Below are positions 22,277 through 31,469 of a stretch of DNA of 64,000 bases, piece after piece (position 1 is the stretch's first letter; each line of letters begins with the position of its first letter). The notes under the pieces are model-generated. The model ran no database searches and had not been told where the DNA came from. It saw nothing but the letters and a program-made list of their open reading frames with translations. The position numbers and the translations under genes were made by a program. The stretch covers positions 255,501 to 319,500 of the forward strand of contig NZ_CP114029.1 of the NCBI RefSeq assembly GCF_026898155.1. Direction: 5' to 3'. Source of the stretch: Jiella pelagia (GTDB taxonomy: Bacteria > Pseudomonadota > Alphaproteobacteria > Rhizobiales > Rhizobiaceae).

Positions 22277-22299
22277 GCCTGTCCCATCCACTCTCGGCC

Positions 22300-23322
22300 C
22301 TATCCGATCTCGGCCATCAGCGCGGCGTATTCGCTGCGAAGCTCCTCGAGCACAGCCGTATCGGCCACTCTTCCGATCACCGCCTCGCAGGCGTCGGCGC
22401 GGCGCTTCGCTTCGCCTGCGAGCGGCTGTGCTGCCCGTGCGACCCGTCGCATCTCCTCCATCTCGCCATTGCAGTGGAGAACCACGTCGCAACCCGCCGA
22501 GAGCGCCGCCGCCGAAAGATCGTAAAGGTCGCCGGAAAGCGCCTTCATCGACATGTCGTCGCTCATCAACAGGCCGTCGAAGCCGATTTCAGTGCGGATG
22601 ACCGAATCGATGACGATCCGCGAGAGGGTCGCCGGGAAGGTGGGGTCGATGTCGGTGTAGAGGATGTGCGCCGTCATCGCCGCCGGCAGGGTGTTGAGCG
22701 CCCGGAAGGGTGCGAAATCAGACGTCGCCAGCTCGTTGCGAGGCGTCGCCACCCGCGGAAGTTCGAGATGGCTGTCGGCATTGCCGCGGCCGTGGCCGGG
22801 AACGTGCTTCATCACCGGCAGGACCCCGCCGGCCATCGCCCCGTCGGCAACCGCACGGCCGAGGGTCGCGACGGTATCGGGATTGTGGCCATAGGCCCGG
22901 TCGCCGATCACCGAATGCGCGCCAGCCACGGGGACATCGATGCACGGCACGCAATCCGCATTGATGCCGTAGGCCATGACATCGGCCGCCAGCAAGCGGC
23001 CCTGCAGCCAGGCGGCGCGCTCGCCGGCGTTGCGGTCGGTGGCGAACAGCCGGCCGATCTCGGCGGGCGCCGGATAGGCCGGCGCAAGCGGCGGACGAAG
23101 CCGGTTGATCCGGCCACCCTCCTGGTCGATGAAGATCGGGGTGGTCTTCCGGCCACCGACCTCCTTCAAAGACGCGACAAGATCCGAGAGCTGCGCCTGC
23201 GAGCCGATATTGCGGGCAAAGAGGATGAAGCCCCAGGGACGCTCGTCCGCGAAGAAGCGTCTTTCCTCGGTGGAGAGAGTCTGGCTCAAGGGGGCGGCTA
23301 TGAAGGCTCTTGAACCAGTCAT
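22300..23322 (-). CDS. nagZ: Beta-N-acetylhexosaminidase NagZ (GH3)
   Basis: NagZ removes GlcNAc from anhydro-muropeptides in peptidoglycan recycling. The 340-residue core has RPWGFILFARNI, FIDQEGGRINRL, the KHVPGHGRGNADSH loop (catalytic His/Asp of NagZ) and LLMSDDMSMKAL (nucleophile Asp). I use the ATG at 23322 (MTGSRAFIAAP), where family similarity begins. The frame stays open upstream to 23511 and there encodes a twin-arginine-like signal; see the findings. No strong ribosome-binding site decides between them. Confidence 0.92.
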   Translation of the reverse strand: MTGSRAFIAAPLSQTLSTEERRFFADERPWGFILFARNIGSQAQLSDLVASLKEVGGRKTTPIFIDQEGGRINRLRPPLAPAYPAPAEIGRLFATDRNAGERAAWLQGRLLAADVMAYGINADCVPCIDVPVAGAHSVIGDRAYGHNPDTVATLGRAVADGAMAGGVLPVMKHVPGHGRGNADSHLELPRVATPRNELATSDFAPFRALNTLPAAMTAHILYTDIDPTFPATLSRIVIDSVIRTEIGFDGLLMSDDMSMKALSGDLYDLSAAALSAGCDVVLHCNGEMEEMRRVARAAQPLAGEAKRRADACEAVIGRVADTAVLEELRSEYAALMAEIG

Positions 23323-23462
23323 ACTCTGTCTCGTCTCAAGGGAATCGGCAGGACGGGCCGGAGGGGTCCCTCCGTCCGCCTTGTCATTCGTTGGGTTGGA
23401 TACGTGATCGTCGCCGGTAAGGCGGGCGAGAAGCCCCGCCCCGCCGATGCCGGCACCAAGGC

Positions 23463-26159
23463 CTAGCGCGCCACGAAGCAGCTGCCGCCGGCCGATTTCA
23501 GGTCTTCGCAAAGCCGCGCGCCTTCGGTCTTGGATTCGACAGGAACCCGGACGCGGTAATACGTTCCCTTGCCCGGAATGTCGGCCGACTGGATGACGAC
23601 GTTGCGGCCTGCAATGACGCCGCTGTAGCGCTGGCTGAGATTGCGCGACGAACTCTGCGCCGCATCGCGCGAGGGTTGCGACGAGATCTGCACGTAATAG
23701 CCGTCGTGGGCGACTGTCTCGACGACCGGAGCAGCCGGAGCGGCGGGCGCAGCCGGCTGGGGCTGCAGCGACGCCGTCTGAATGGGCTCCGGTCGGGCCT
23801 CTGCCACGCCCGTTTGCGCCGGGGCGGGCTGAGCGGGCGCCACCGCGCCGGCAGCGACATATCTCGGCCGCACGGTCGGCACCGGCACATTCGGAGCCGG
23901 AACGCCCACCTCGGCAGGGGTGGCTGCCGTCTCGGCGCCTGTGTCGACACCGTCGATCGCCGTCTCGCCGATATTCGTCGATTCGCCGGAAGCGGCGATG
24001 GCACCCACCGTTTCGCCGGCGACATTGCCGTCGCTCTGCCCAACACCGATATCCTGCGCCATTTCCACCGGACGAGCCGCCGCCTGGATCAACGGGCCAC
24101 GCTCCTCGGTGCCGGCCGTGTCGACCACCAGTGTTCCGTCAGGTCGCACCGAATAGGTCTTGGCGCGCCGGGGCGAAAGAACCGAGATGGCCGATGCCTC
24201 GCTGTAGGAATCCGCACCGCCAGACGAGCCATCCGCGCTCTGCATCGGCACGGCGGCGTTCGCCGAGCCAATGCCGATCTCGACGCCGGGAAGATCGGAT
24301 ACCGCAGATTCTTCGCTCGGCAGGTCTATCGGCTCCTCCTCGGCGCTGACCAGCTGCTTCTGCTGGGGCGCGACGATCGCATTGCCGCCCTCGACGCGGT
24401 CGTAGACCATCTTGTTCTGATTGGGGACCTCACGGCCGCCAGGGTTCTCCGGCTTGACCTTGACGGGATCCGGGTCGGCGCGGACGATCAGCACCGAGCC
24501 ATCCCCCGTCGCCGCGTGATCGCTTCCAAGGTAATAATAGGCGCCGCCGGCAGCCAGCATCAGCGCGATGGCGCCGATGCCTGCGCCGAAGAAGCTGCTG
24601 CGGGCCGCCATGTTGCGTCCGGCGATCGCCGAAGAGCGGCGCGCCGCCCGCATATCGTCCTCGTCGGAACCAGCGGCAGCATTGCTGCCCTCGGTCTCGC
24701 GATAGGGCGCTTCGAAAGCCGCCGGCCATTCCTGCGACGCCAGAGCCTCTTCGGCCCCGGCCGCCTGATCAAAGGCCTTCTCCCGCGGACCCTCCTGCTT
24801 GATCGCGGCGAGTTCGCTGGCGATCAGCTCGTCAAAATCATCGAAGACCCGAGCCTCCGCTGCGTCCGTGGCAACACTCGGCTCGCGGTCCGGCGCAAAG
24901 GCTTCTGTATGATGGAACGCCGCCTGGCGCGGATTGGCGGGCTCTGACAGTCCAAGCAGGGCCAGCTCGAACTCACGATCGAAATCGCCCACCGGTCGAT
25001 TCGCCTTCGCTACGACGGGGCCGGTGGCGGCGGCTACCGCGGCGGCGGCCGTTGCAGCCGGCTTTTGTGCAGGCTTCCCGGCGTTCGCCTGGGCGGCATT
25101 CGCCTGCGCAGCGGGCGGCGCCTTAGCTGCGACAGGAGCGGTTGCCGTCGCTACTGGCGTCGCGGCAGGCGCTGCCACCGCAGGCTTGACTGCAGGTGCG
25201 GCCGCCGCAGCTGCGGGCTTCGCCGCAACCGGCTGCGCGGGAGTTGCCGACGGCGCGGATGCAGCCACTTGATTGACCGGAGCCGGCGCCTTCGCGGGAG
25301 CCGCGACGGCGTTCGCCTGGGCCGCAGGCCTTGCGGGGGGCGCGACCGCTGCAGGGGCGGACTTGGCCGCAACCGGCTGCGCTGGCGTTGCCGGCTTTGC
25401 AACCGCTCGATTGACGGGAGCCGGCGCCTTGTCGGGAACCGCGACGACCTTCTGCTGGATCGCAGGCGTTGCGGCAGGCACGGCCACTGCAGGCGCGGGT
25501 TTGGCCGCAGCCGGGTGTTGGGCCGCACCGGTTGCAGGCGACGCGATCGCGGGAGTTGCGACCGGCTGGGGCTTGCCTTGCACCTTGCTCCCGTCGGCAC
25601 CGTTCTGACCGGCCGCTGGCAGCATGTCGATGGCCGAAGCGATGTCGTCTGCAGAGGTGTCGGCGTCCCCGTCACCGGATTTTGCGGCCGGGCGCATCCC
25701 GGTCGGCTCCATGTCCGAGACGGCGAGTTCGAGCGCTTGCGAAAGCTCCAGCGTCAACGCGGCGCTCATGGCCCCTTCGTCGAAGGCGTCGAACTCGTCC
25801 TCGGCTTCAACCTTCCGGGGGTGGTCCGAAGCCGGTGCGGCTTGGGCGGCCTGATCTTTGGCGCCATGATCTTCAGAGGCTCGATCTCGTGCGGCATCGC
25901 TGGCCGCGGCTGACGCCCCGCCGCCATGTCCGGTCTCAAGGCTCGGCGCGTTCTGACGGGTTGCGCTCTGGGCATTGTCTGCTGCCGGTGACGCCGAAGC
26001 AGGCTTTTCTGGCGCAGCGGCGTGTCCGCTGCTGACGCTGCCGGGGCTGACCCCCGGCGATTCCAGAATGCGTGCCAGCTCCTCGAACGGGTCGTCGAGT
26101 TCGGCGTCGAACGACTGCCCGCCCTGACGGGCGGAACCGTTGTGGTCCCCCAGCGACAT
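23463..26159 (-). CDS. Large SPOR-domain membrane protein with Ala/Pro-rich linker
   Basis: A protein of 898 residues. Residues 1-250 are acidic and low in complexity (start MSLGDHNGSARQGG). Residues about 190-385 are a degenerate Ala/Pro/Lys/Val repeat. A single membrane helix (FFGAGIGAIALMLAAGGAYYYLG) lies near residue 530. The C-terminal 75 residues are a SPOR domain (YYVQISSQPSRDAAQSS through AGGSCFVAR), which binds denuded glycan strands at division sites. Orientation would place the N-terminal part in the cytoplasm. The neighbours dgt, argS and nagZ match the usual rhizobial locus. The length is several times that of FtsN-like proteins. Confidence 0.87.
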   Translation of the reverse strand: MSLGDHNGSARQGGQSFDAELDDPFEELARILESPGVSPGSVSSGHAAAPEKPASASPAADNAQSATRQNAPSLETGHGGGASAAASDAARDRASEDHGAKDQAAQAAPASDHPRKVEAEDEFDAFDEGAMSAALTLELSQALELAVSDMEPTGMRPAAKSGDGDADTSADDIASAIDMLPAAGQNGADGSKVQGKPQPVATPAIASPATGAAQHPAAAKPAPAVAVPAATPAIQQKVVAVPDKAPAPVNRAVAKPATPAQPVAAKSAPAAVAPPARPAAQANAVAAPAKAPAPVNQVAASAPSATPAQPVAAKPAAAAAAPAVKPAVAAPAATPVATATAPVAAKAPPAAQANAAQANAGKPAQKPAATAAAAVAAATGPVVAKANRPVGDFDREFELALLGLSEPANPRQAAFHHTEAFAPDREPSVATDAAEARVFDDFDELIASELAAIKQEGPREKAFDQAAGAEEALASQEWPAAFEAPYRETEGSNAAAGSDEDDMRAARRSSAIAGRNMAARSSFFGAGIGAIALMLAAGGAYYYLGSDHAATGDGSVLIVRADPDPVKVKPENPGGREVPNQNKMVYDRVEGGNAIVAPQQKQLVSAEEEPIDLPSEESAVSDLPGVEIGIGSANAAVPMQSADGSSGGADSYSEASAISVLSPRRAKTYSVRPDGTLVVDTAGTEERGPLIQAAARPVEMAQDIGVGQSDGNVAGETVGAIAASGESTNIGETAIDGVDTGAETAATPAEVGVPAPNVPVPTVRPRYVAAGAVAPAQPAPAQTGVAEARPEPIQTASLQPQPAAPAAPAAPVVETVAHDGYYVQISSQPSRDAAQSSSRNLSQRYSGVIAGRNVVIQSADIPGKGTYYRVRVPVESKTEGARLCEDLKSAGGSCFVAR

Positions 26160-26244
26160 GTATATCCCCGCTCTTCCCCTCGCGGGGGTTCCTACCCCCA
26201 CGGATTCGATGGCTAGGCGAGGAAATTGGCCAAAGCGTGATGAC

Positions 26245-27990
26245 CTAGCGCATTTCGTCCGGCGCATCGGCGCCGATCAGATCGAGGCCGACGGACAGAA
26301 CGGTCGCGACCGCCTTGACGAGTCCAAGCCTCGCTACCGACAGTTCTTGCTCATTTTGGTTAATAAACCGTAATTCAGGCATATCCTTTCCGCGATTGTA
26401 CTGGGCGTGGAAAGCTGCCGCGAGGTCGTTGAGATAGAAGGCCAGCCGGTGTGGTTCCTTGGCGTCGGCCGCCTGGCGGATCAGCCGGGGAAACTCGGCG
26501 AGCTTGCGCAGAAGCCCGATCTCGCCGACGTCGCCGAGGCCCTCCAGTGTCCCGAGGTCGACCGTGTTCCAGGCCGGAACCGTGATGCCGCTCTCCTTCG
26601 CCTGACGGAAGATCGCCGCCGTCCGCGCATGGGCGTACTGGACGTAGAAAACCGGATTGTCCTTCGACTGTTCGGTGACTTTCTTGAAGTCGAAATCGAG
26701 CGGTGCATCGCTCTTGCGATAGAGCATCATGAAGCGCACCGGATCGCGCCCGACCTCCTCGACCACCTCGGCGAGCGTGACGAAGTCGCCCGAGCGCTTC
26801 GACATCTTCACCGGCTCGCCATCACGGTAGAGCTTGACCAGGTTGCACAGGACGCAGTCGGCCTTGGCCGAGCCACCGGAGATCGCCTTGGCGACGGCTT
26901 CCAGTCGCTTGACGTAGCCGCCGTGGTCGGCGCCGAGCACATAGACCATCTCGGAAAAGCCGCGCTCGTACTTGTCGCGGAAATAGGCGACATCGGCGGC
27001 GAAATAGGTGTAGGCGCCGCTGGATTTCACCAGCGGCCGATCCTGGTCGTCACCCACATCGGTGGAGCGCAGCAGCGTCTGCTCCCGGTCCTCCCAATCC
27101 TCCGGCAGCTGCCCCTTCGGCGGCGGCAGCGTGCCCTGATAGATGAAGCCCTTGGCCCGCAGGTCGGTGATCGTCTCGGCGATCTTGCCGCCATGGCCCT
27201 CATGCAGCGTCCGCTCGGAGAAGAACACGTCGTGCTCGACGCCGAGAAGCTTCAGGTCGGCGCGGATCATCGCCATCATGGCGTCGATCGCCCGGTCCCG
27301 GACGGTCGGCAGCCATTCGGCCTCGTCCATCTTCACAAGCGTGTCGCCGAATTCCTCCGCGAGGGCCTTGCCCACCGGTACGAGGTAGTCGCCGGGATAA
27401 AGCCCCGCCGGAATCTCCCCGATCGCTTCGCCGAGCGCCTCACGGTAGCGCAGGAAGGCCGAGCGGGCGAGGACGGCGACCTGCGCGCCGGCGTCGTTGA
27501 TGTAGTATTCCTTGGTCACCGCGTCCCCGGCGAAGTCGAGGAGGCGGGCGATCACGTCACCGACGACGGCGCCGCGACAATGGCCGACATGCATGGGCCC
27601 GGTCGGATTGGCCGAGACGTATTCGACATCGACCTTTCGGCCGGTCGGGGCGCCGCGGCCATAATCCTTGCCCGCATGGAGCAGGAGCTTCAGATGGGCC
27701 GTCCAGAAGGCCTGCTTCAGCGTCATGTTGATGAAGCCCGGGCCGGCGATCGCAACGCTCTCGACATCGGGATCGGCGCGAAGCCCATCGGCGATGCGTT
27801 CGGCCAGATCGCGCGGCTTCATGGCGAGCCCCTTGGCCAGCACCATCGCCGCGTTCGTGGCGAGATCGCCATGGGCGGCGTCGCGCGGCGGCTCGACGGT
27901 CACCTTCGTCAGATCGATGATTTCTCCAGCGGGCACGAGCGGTTCCACCGCATTCTTCACCCTCTCTTCGAAGTCGGCAAAGATGTTCAT
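26245..27990 (-). CDS. argS: Arginyl-tRNA synthetase
   Basis: A 581-residue class I synthetase. The N-terminal Add1 domain is followed by the HIGH motif variant [14 protein letters not shown] and the KMSKS motif variant [13 protein letters not shown], then the DALR anticodon-binding domain at the end. The ATG at 27990 ([10 protein letters not shown]) is the family start; the longer frame up to 28203 lies partly in the dgt gene. It lies between dgt and the SPOR gene. Confidence 0.96.
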   Translation of the reverse strand: MNIFADFEERVKNAVEPLVPAGEIIDLTKVTVEPPRDAAHGDLATNAAMVLAKGLAMKPRDLAERIADGLRADPDVESVAIAGPGFINMTLKQAFWTAHLKLLLHAGKDYGRGAPTGRKVDVEYVSANPTGPMHVGHCRGAVVGDVIARLLDFAGDAVTKEYYINDAGAQVAVLARSAFLRYREALGEAIGEIPAGLYPGDYLVPVGKALAEEFGDTLVKMDEAEWLPTVRDRAIDAMMAMIRADLKLLGVEHDVFFSERTLHEGHGGKIAETITDLRAKGFIYQGTLPPPKGQLPEDWEDREQTLLRSTDVGDDQDRPLVKSSGAYTYFAADVAYFRDKYERGFSEMVYVLGADHGGYVKRLEAVAKAISGGSAKADCVLCNLVKLYRDGEPVKMSKRSGDFVTLAEVVEEVGRDPVRFMMLYRKSDAPLDFDFKKVTEQSKDNPVFYVQYAHARTAAIFRQAKESGITVPAWNTVDLGTLEGLGDVGEIGLLRKLAEFPRLIRQAADAKEPHRLAFYLNDLAAAFHAQYNRGKDMPELRFINQNEQELSVARLGLVKAVATVLSVGLDLIGADAPDEMR

Positions 27991-28150
27991 CGATCGATCC
28001 TCGTCGGGTGGCCGTCGGGCAAGAAATTGGGTGGGGCTTTGCGCAGAACGCTCCCCGATGCCGGCGATGCGACGGGCCGCACTGTCAGGCCAGCCAGCGA
28101 AACGCCCGGCCGGCCACCGCGTCCATCGCCGAATTGCCGAAGCCCGGCGG

Positions 28151-29332
28151 CTAGCGCAATTGCGGCACGGCGTCAAACAGCCGGCGATATTCGCCGATGG
28201 CATAAGTATCGGTCATGCCGGAGAGATAGTCGGCGATGCGCCGGGTCAGCCGCTCCTCCGACAGCGTTTCGACCCCGCTCGCCCAGTCCCGCGGCATCAG
28301 ATCCGGCCGCTCGCGGAAGCGGTCGAACAGCGCCTCGACCACCCCTTCGGCCTCGCGCATCACCCGCATGACGCTCTCGCAGCGATAGACGCGCTGGAAC
28401 AGGAAGCGCCGGGTCTGATCGACGGCGAGTTCCATCTCGGGCGAAAAGCGGATGATCTGGCGCCCGGCATTGCGCACGTCGTCGGCGCTTTGCGGCTGGA
28501 GATCGTCGAGGCCGCGGCGCGTGGTGGCGATGACGTCTTCAACGAGGCGCGTCACGTGCCGGCGCATGATCTCGTGGATCGTCCGGGCCGGATCGAGATC
28601 CGGATATTTGCCTCGCACCTCGCGATAGATTGCGCCGGCAAGGTCCAGGCTCTCGATGTCGGCGAGGTCGATCAGCCCGGCCCTCAGCCCATCGTCGAGA
28701 TCGTGGGTGTTGTAGGCGACGTCGTCGGAGATCGCTGCCGCCTGGGCCTCGAGATCGGCGAAGCGGTCGAGCCCGAGCGGCCAGACGGCGTCGAAATCGA
28801 GGATCGGCTTGGGAGCCGAATGGGAGCTGTCGGCATGGGGGCCGGTCAGCGGTCCGTTGTGCATGACCAGCCCCTCCAGCGTCTCGAAGGAAAGGTTCAG
28901 CCCGTCGAAATCGGCATAGCGGCGCTCCAGCGCCGTGACGATGCGCAGCGACTGGGCGTTGTGGTCGAAGCCGCCAAAGGCCTTCATCTTCCGGTCGAGC
29001 GCCCGCTCGCCGGCATGGCCGAAGGGCGTGTGGCCGAAATCATGGACGAGCGCCACCGCCTCGGTCAGGTCCTCGTCGAGAGAAAAAGCCCGTGCGAGAG
29101 CCCGGGCGATCTGCGAGACCTCGATCGTGTGGGTCAGCCGGGTGCGGTAATAGTCGCCCTCATAGGGCACGAAGACCTGCGTCTTGTGCTTGAGGCGGCG
29201 AAAGGCGGCGGAATGGACGATGCGGTCACGGTCGCGCTGGAAGGGCGTGCGGGTCGGGCTCGTCGCTTCCGGCACGAGACGACCGCGCGAGGCCGCCGGA
29301 TCCTCGGCGAAGGCCGCGCGACTGAGCGGCAA
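28151..29332 (-). CDS. dgt: Deoxyguanosinetriphosphate triphosphohydrolase-like protein
   Basis: A 393-residue HD-domain dNTPase that releases tripolyphosphate from dNTPs. Features are [13 protein letters not shown], the first His in [13 protein letters not shown], the HD pair in [14 protein letters not shown] and the later Asp in DEICYR-like position ([13 protein letters not shown]). Downstream it leads into argS, the usual rhizobial pairing. It is divergent from the A-type carrier gene. Confidence 0.93.
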   Translation of the reverse strand: MPLSRAAFAEDPAASRGRLVPEATSPTRTPFQRDRDRIVHSAAFRRLKHKTQVFVPYEGDYYRTRLTHTIEVSQIARALARAFSLDEDLTEAVALVHDFGHTPFGHAGERALDRKMKAFGGFDHNAQSLRIVTALERRYADFDGLNLSFETLEGLVMHNGPLTGPHADSSHSAPKPILDFDAVWPLGLDRFADLEAQAAAISDDVAYNTHDLDDGLRAGLIDLADIESLDLAGAIYREVRGKYPDLDPARTIHEIMRRHVTRLVEDVIATTRRGLDDLQPQSADDVRNAGRQIIRFSPEMELAVDQTRRFLFQRVYRCESVMRVMREAEGVVEALFDRFRERPDLMPRDWASGVETLSEERLTRRIADYLSGMTDTYAIGEYRRLFDAVPQLR

Positions 29333-29408
29333 GGGGGTGCTGCGCTCGAATGCTCCGTCATGACTGTGGTTCGAGGTTCCCTGCCCGTCTTAGTGCCCGA
29401 CTTGGTGA

Positions 29409-29437
29409 TTGACCAGCCAAGCCCGCGTCCATAACTA
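29409..29437 (+). promoter_or_regulatory. Possible promoter of the A-type carrier / xth operon
   Basis: TTGACC at 29409-29414 is a fair -35. CATAAC (29430-29435, spacer 15) or TAACTA (29432-29437, spacer 17) could be the -10. It would place the transcript start about 50 bases before the ATG at 29495. The -10 is poor, so confidence is low. Confidence 0.3.
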
Positions 29438-29494
29438 ATGGGTCTGTAGCAAACAAGGAGCGGCGCGAAGCGGAAACGCGGCGTCGTCGATCAG

Positions 29495-29836
29495 ATGAGC
29501 GAGACACTTTCCCAGCCGGTGGTCCTGTCGGACAGCGCCGTCAAACGGATCAACGCGATCCTTGCCAAGAGCGACGGCGCGCCCAGCCTTCGCATTTCGG
29601 TCGAAGGCGGCGGCTGCTCGGGCTTTTCCTACAAATACGATCTCACCGATGACCGCGAGGCGGACGATCTCGTCATCGAGCGCGACGGCGCCCGTGTCGT
29701 GGTCGATCCGGTGTCGCTGGTCTATCTCGAAGGGTCGGTGGTCGATTTCGTCGACGACATGATGGGCCAGTCGTTCCAGATCCGCAATCCCAACGCCGTC
29801 GCCTCCTGCGGCTGCGGCACGTCCTTCACGGTCTGA
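29495..29836 (+). CDS. A-type iron-sulfur carrier protein (IscA/ErpA/HesB family)
   Basis: A 113-residue protein with the three family cysteines: one in EGGGCSGFSYKYDL and two in ASCGCGTSF near the C terminus. Such proteins carry Fe-S clusters from the assembly scaffold to target enzymes. ErpA is the likeliest equivalent but IscA cannot be excluded, so I give no symbol. It lies ten bases upstream of xth, in one operon. Confidence 0.92.
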   Translation: MSETLSQPVVLSDSAVKRINAILAKSDGAPSLRISVEGGGCSGFSYKYDLTDDREADDLVIERDGARVVVDPVSLVYLEGSVVDFVDDMMGQSFQIRNPNAVASCGCGTSFTV

Positions 29837-29846
29837 CATCGCCCGG

Positions 29847-30632
29847 ATGCTGATCGCCACCTGGAACATCAACGGCGTCAAGGCGCGTATCGACGCCCTT
29901 CTCGCCTGGCTCGAAGCCGCATCGCCGGACATTGCCTGCCTGCAGGAGATCAAGTCCGTTGACGAGACCTTTCCCCGGGCCGCGATCGAGGCGCTTGGCT
30001 ACCATGTCGAGACCCACGGCCAGAAGGGCTTCAACGGCGTCGCGCTTCTCTCGAAGCTGAAGCCGGCCTCCATTCTCCGCGGCCTGCCCGGCGATGAAAC
30101 GGACGAACAGTCCCGCTACATCGAAGGGCTATGGGTTCTGGGAGAACGCCGGCTGAGGGTTGCCTCAATTTACCTGCCCAACGGCAATCCGCTCGGCACG
30201 GAGAAATTTCCCTACAAGCTCGCCTGGATGGACCGGCTGATCGCCCACGCCGAGTCGCTGCTGGAGGAAGAGGACGATCTCGTTCTGGCCGGTGACTACA
30301 ACGTCATCCCGATGCCGATCGACGTGGCGAACCCGCAGGCATGGCTCGGGGACGCGCTGTTCCAGCCGGAGAGCCGCGCAGCGCTTCGCCGATTGGTCAA
30401 TCTCGGCCTCGCAGACGCCGTCCGACTGACCGCGGATGAATGCAGGATCTACACGTTCTGGGACTACCAGGCCGGCGCATGGCAGAAGAACAACGGCATC
30501 CGGATCGACCACCTGCTGGTTTCGCCGGAGGTTCAGGACCGGCTGGTATCGGTCGCAATCGACAAGCATGTCCGCGGCTGGGAAAAGCCGTCGGACCACG
30601 TGCCGGTGATGATCCAACTCGCCGGCCGCTAG
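29847..30632 (+). CDS. xth: Exodeoxyribonuclease III (AP endonuclease)
   Basis: A 261-residue exonuclease III of the EEP fold, repairing abasic sites. Seen are WNINGVKAR at the start, CLQEIKSVDETFP (catalytic Glu), the Asp/Asn pair in LAGDYNVIP, RIDHLLVSP, and the last motif PSDHVPVMIQL. The stop TAG is shared in a CTAG palindrome with the stop of the Sel1 gene on the other strand. Confidence 0.95.
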   Translation: MLIATWNINGVKARIDALLAWLEAASPDIACLQEIKSVDETFPRAAIEALGYHVETHGQKGFNGVALLSKLKPASILRGLPGDETDEQSRYIEGLWVLGERRLRVASIYLPNGNPLGTEKFPYKLAWMDRLIAHAESLLEEEDDLVLAGDYNVIPMPIDVANPQAWLGDALFQPESRAALRRLVNLGLADAVRLTADECRIYTFWDYQAGAWQKNNGIRIDHLLVSPEVQDRLVSVAIDKHVRGWEKPSDHVPVMIQLAGR

Positions 30633-31469
30633 TTCTTGGCGCTCGCCACCGCTCCCGTGACCGGCATGCTCTGCTGGTCGACGAAGGCCTGGGCTTCGCG
30701 CCGGACATCTTCGCTGGCGACCGAAAACGTCTCTTCCTGCAACGGGCGGATCCATTGCTGGTCGCCGATGCCGGCCTCCTTCAGCGCCATCGTCAGCATT
30801 GCGAGGCCACGCACCGGCTCGGGCCGAAGCGAGATCTTCTTGCCGTCGAAGAGCAGGTAGCCGAGCAGCGCCTCGGCGCCGACATGGCCCTTTTCGCTGG
30901 CAAGGTTGAGCCACCGCGCCGCCTGGCGGGGATTGGCGCGACCGCCCTCGCCGTTGAGCAGCATTCGGCCGAGCCTCGAATTGCGCCTTCGCATCGCCGA
31001 AGAAAGAGGCGGCGTGGAAGTAGAACTGCCGCGCCCGCGGCAGGTCCGGCGTCACCGGGCTGCTGGCGATCCCGAGCCGCAGATAGTCCGCCAGGGCCAC
31101 GACGGCGCTCGCAACATAGGCGGCATTGGAATAGTTGCCCGTATCCTCGTCCTGATCGCGAACGATCTGCTCGAAGATCTTGAACGCCTCATAGTCGTTC
31201 TCGGGCACGCCGTCGCCCTCGGCATACATCTTGCCGAGCTTCCAGCGGGCCCCCGGATGTCCCTTGTCGGCGGCATAGCGCAAGGCCTCGAAGGCCTCGA
31301 GCTTTTCGCCGCGCTTGTAGGCCTTGAACCCGAACGAGAACAGCTCGAGCGGCCCGGCATCGGGATTGACCTGCGCGTCCGGATCGAGCGCCAGGGCGCC
31401 CTTTCCGGCGGACAGGAACGCTGCCGAAGCCAGCGCGAGAGCCAGGAGAGTGCGCTTAAATGTCTGCAT
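30629..31469 (-). CDS. Exported Sel1-repeat protein (one frameshift in the sequence as given)
   Basis: A repaired protein of 279 residues with a signal peptide ([20 protein letters not shown]) and at least three Sel1/TPR-like helical repeats, for example [20 protein letters not shown], a second near residues 160-190 and [21 protein letters not shown]. Frames change at GAGCCTC (30971-30977). One base less restores GAGCTC and [17 protein letters not shown], exactly a Sel1 consensus. Sel1 proteins act as adaptors in the envelope; ExoR of rhizobia is a relative. It overlaps the ilvD end by 14 bases, so it is co-transcribed. Confidence 0.87.

Noticed and set aside
22115-22299. Remnant of scpA or scpB between nagZ and the ABC ATPase gene
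   Set aside because: The short frames here show no ScpA/ScpB-like sequence, only Arg/Ser-rich shadow translation and a 10-bp inverted repeat.
25000-25640. A tandem DNA repeat array or CRISPR-like array
   Set aside because: The repeats are irregular in length and follow the codon frame. They encode Ala/Pro-rich protein inside a long open frame.
28018-28203. Longer argS start at 28203
   Set aside because: It would overlap dgt, and the extra residues are Arg/Ala-rich without family similarity. The ATG at 27990 gives the standard ArgRS N terminus.
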